A stretch of 64,000 bases of DNA from Tubiluchus corallicola (taxonomy: Eukaryota; Priapulida; Priapulimorpha; Priapulimorphida; Tubiluchidae). Below the pieces are notes generated by a model. That model made no database searches. It saw nothing but the letters and a program-made list of their open reading frames with translations, and was not told the DNA's origin. Below, one piece after another: positions 63,856-64,000 of the stretch (position 1 is the first letter of the stretch; every line of letters begins with the position of its first letter). The translations under genes and the position numbers were made by a program. The stretch spans positions 258,501-322,500 of the forward strand of contig JAQGDQ010000187.1 of the NCBI GenBank assembly GCA_030141605.1, read 5' to 3'.

Positions 63856-64000
63856 TCATATCAGCTGGGTACTGAATGAGGCGGACTCGCTTTTGCTTTT
63901 CTTGGCGTAGTTGGAGTTGGTGTCTTGACTTGCAAGGCTGGTGAATGATAAGCGCCTGGCGTTTTTAGTCGCCTTGACTCTCTTGTGCTCTTGGGTCGCT
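63856..64000 (-). CDS. C-terminal fragment of an unidentified neighbouring gene, cut by the window edge
   Basis: On the minus strand a frame is open from the window edge (63999) to TGA at 63856, 47 codons, ending SASFSTQLI. Composition shifts clearly to coding-like, GC-richer codons compared with the AT-rich DNA to its left. The peptide is basic and Ser-rich, with KNARRLSFTSLAS, an RRLS site of PKA type, and a Lys/Ser-rich tail typical of disordered C-termini. It would be transcribed toward PDE4. I do not recognise the protein, and its start lies outside the window. Confidence 0.5.
   Translation of the reverse strand, partial: ATQEHKRVKATKNARRLSFTSLASQDTNSNYAKKSKSESASFSTQLI

Overview
This is a stretch of an animal nuclear genome. 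It is AT-rich, full of microsatellites, and dominated by long introns with ordinary GT-AG borders. It carries one gene that I recognise with near certainty: a cAMP-specific 3',5'-cyclic phosphodiesterase of the PDE4/dunce family, on the + strand, split into 15 coding exons from 21251 to 57672. Wording in the regulatory and catalytic parts (for example [14 protein letters not shown] and [20 protein letters not shown]) resembles, from memory, fly and other invertebrate PDE4 more than vertebrate PDE4. I therefore suggest an invertebrate, probably a protostome, but cannot name the species.

Layout. Positions 1-21250 hold no gene I recognise. They contain simple repeats, a three-copy 135-bp tandem repeat (4723-5128), a decayed reading frame (12927-13235) and a terminal-inverted-repeat element (13397-13704). 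A perfect CRE lies 232 bp before the PDE4 start codon. PDE4 exon 1 is at 21251-21390. Intron 1 (8.8 kb) holds a foldback element flanked by TTAA with a hAT-type MITE nested inside it, and a promoter-like segment near 25.1-25.3 kb. Exon 2 (30205-30390) encodes the first half of UCR1, including the PKA site. Intron 2 (17.3 kb) holds a mariner-type MITE, a 36-bp minisatellite, a 148-bp hairpin, a decayed reading frame and a strong candidate for an undescribed alternative first exon (43844-43935). Exons 3-15 (47738-57672) encode the rest of UCR1, UCR2 and the whole catalytic domain. The splice phases agree at every junction, giving a predicted protein of 718 residues. After the stop there are about 6 kb of apparently non-coding sequence. 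The right edge holds a minus-strand open frame that looks like the C-terminal end of a neighbouring, convergently transcribed gene.

How it works. PDE4 hydrolyses cAMP. The long form keeps the control parts known in the family: a PKA site in UCR1 (Ser82), UCR1 and UCR2, and an ERK-type Ser-Pro site (Ser670) with its two docking motifs. Unusual points are a basic/His-rich insertion of about 70 residues after UCR2 that carries a second PKA-type site (RRAS), the possible alternative first exon that would delete the UCR1 PKA site while keeping the rest of UCR1, and a possible alternative C-terminus formed by splicing from within the stop-codon context to an exon at 59208. All assignments come from reading the sequence and from memory of the family; no search was run.
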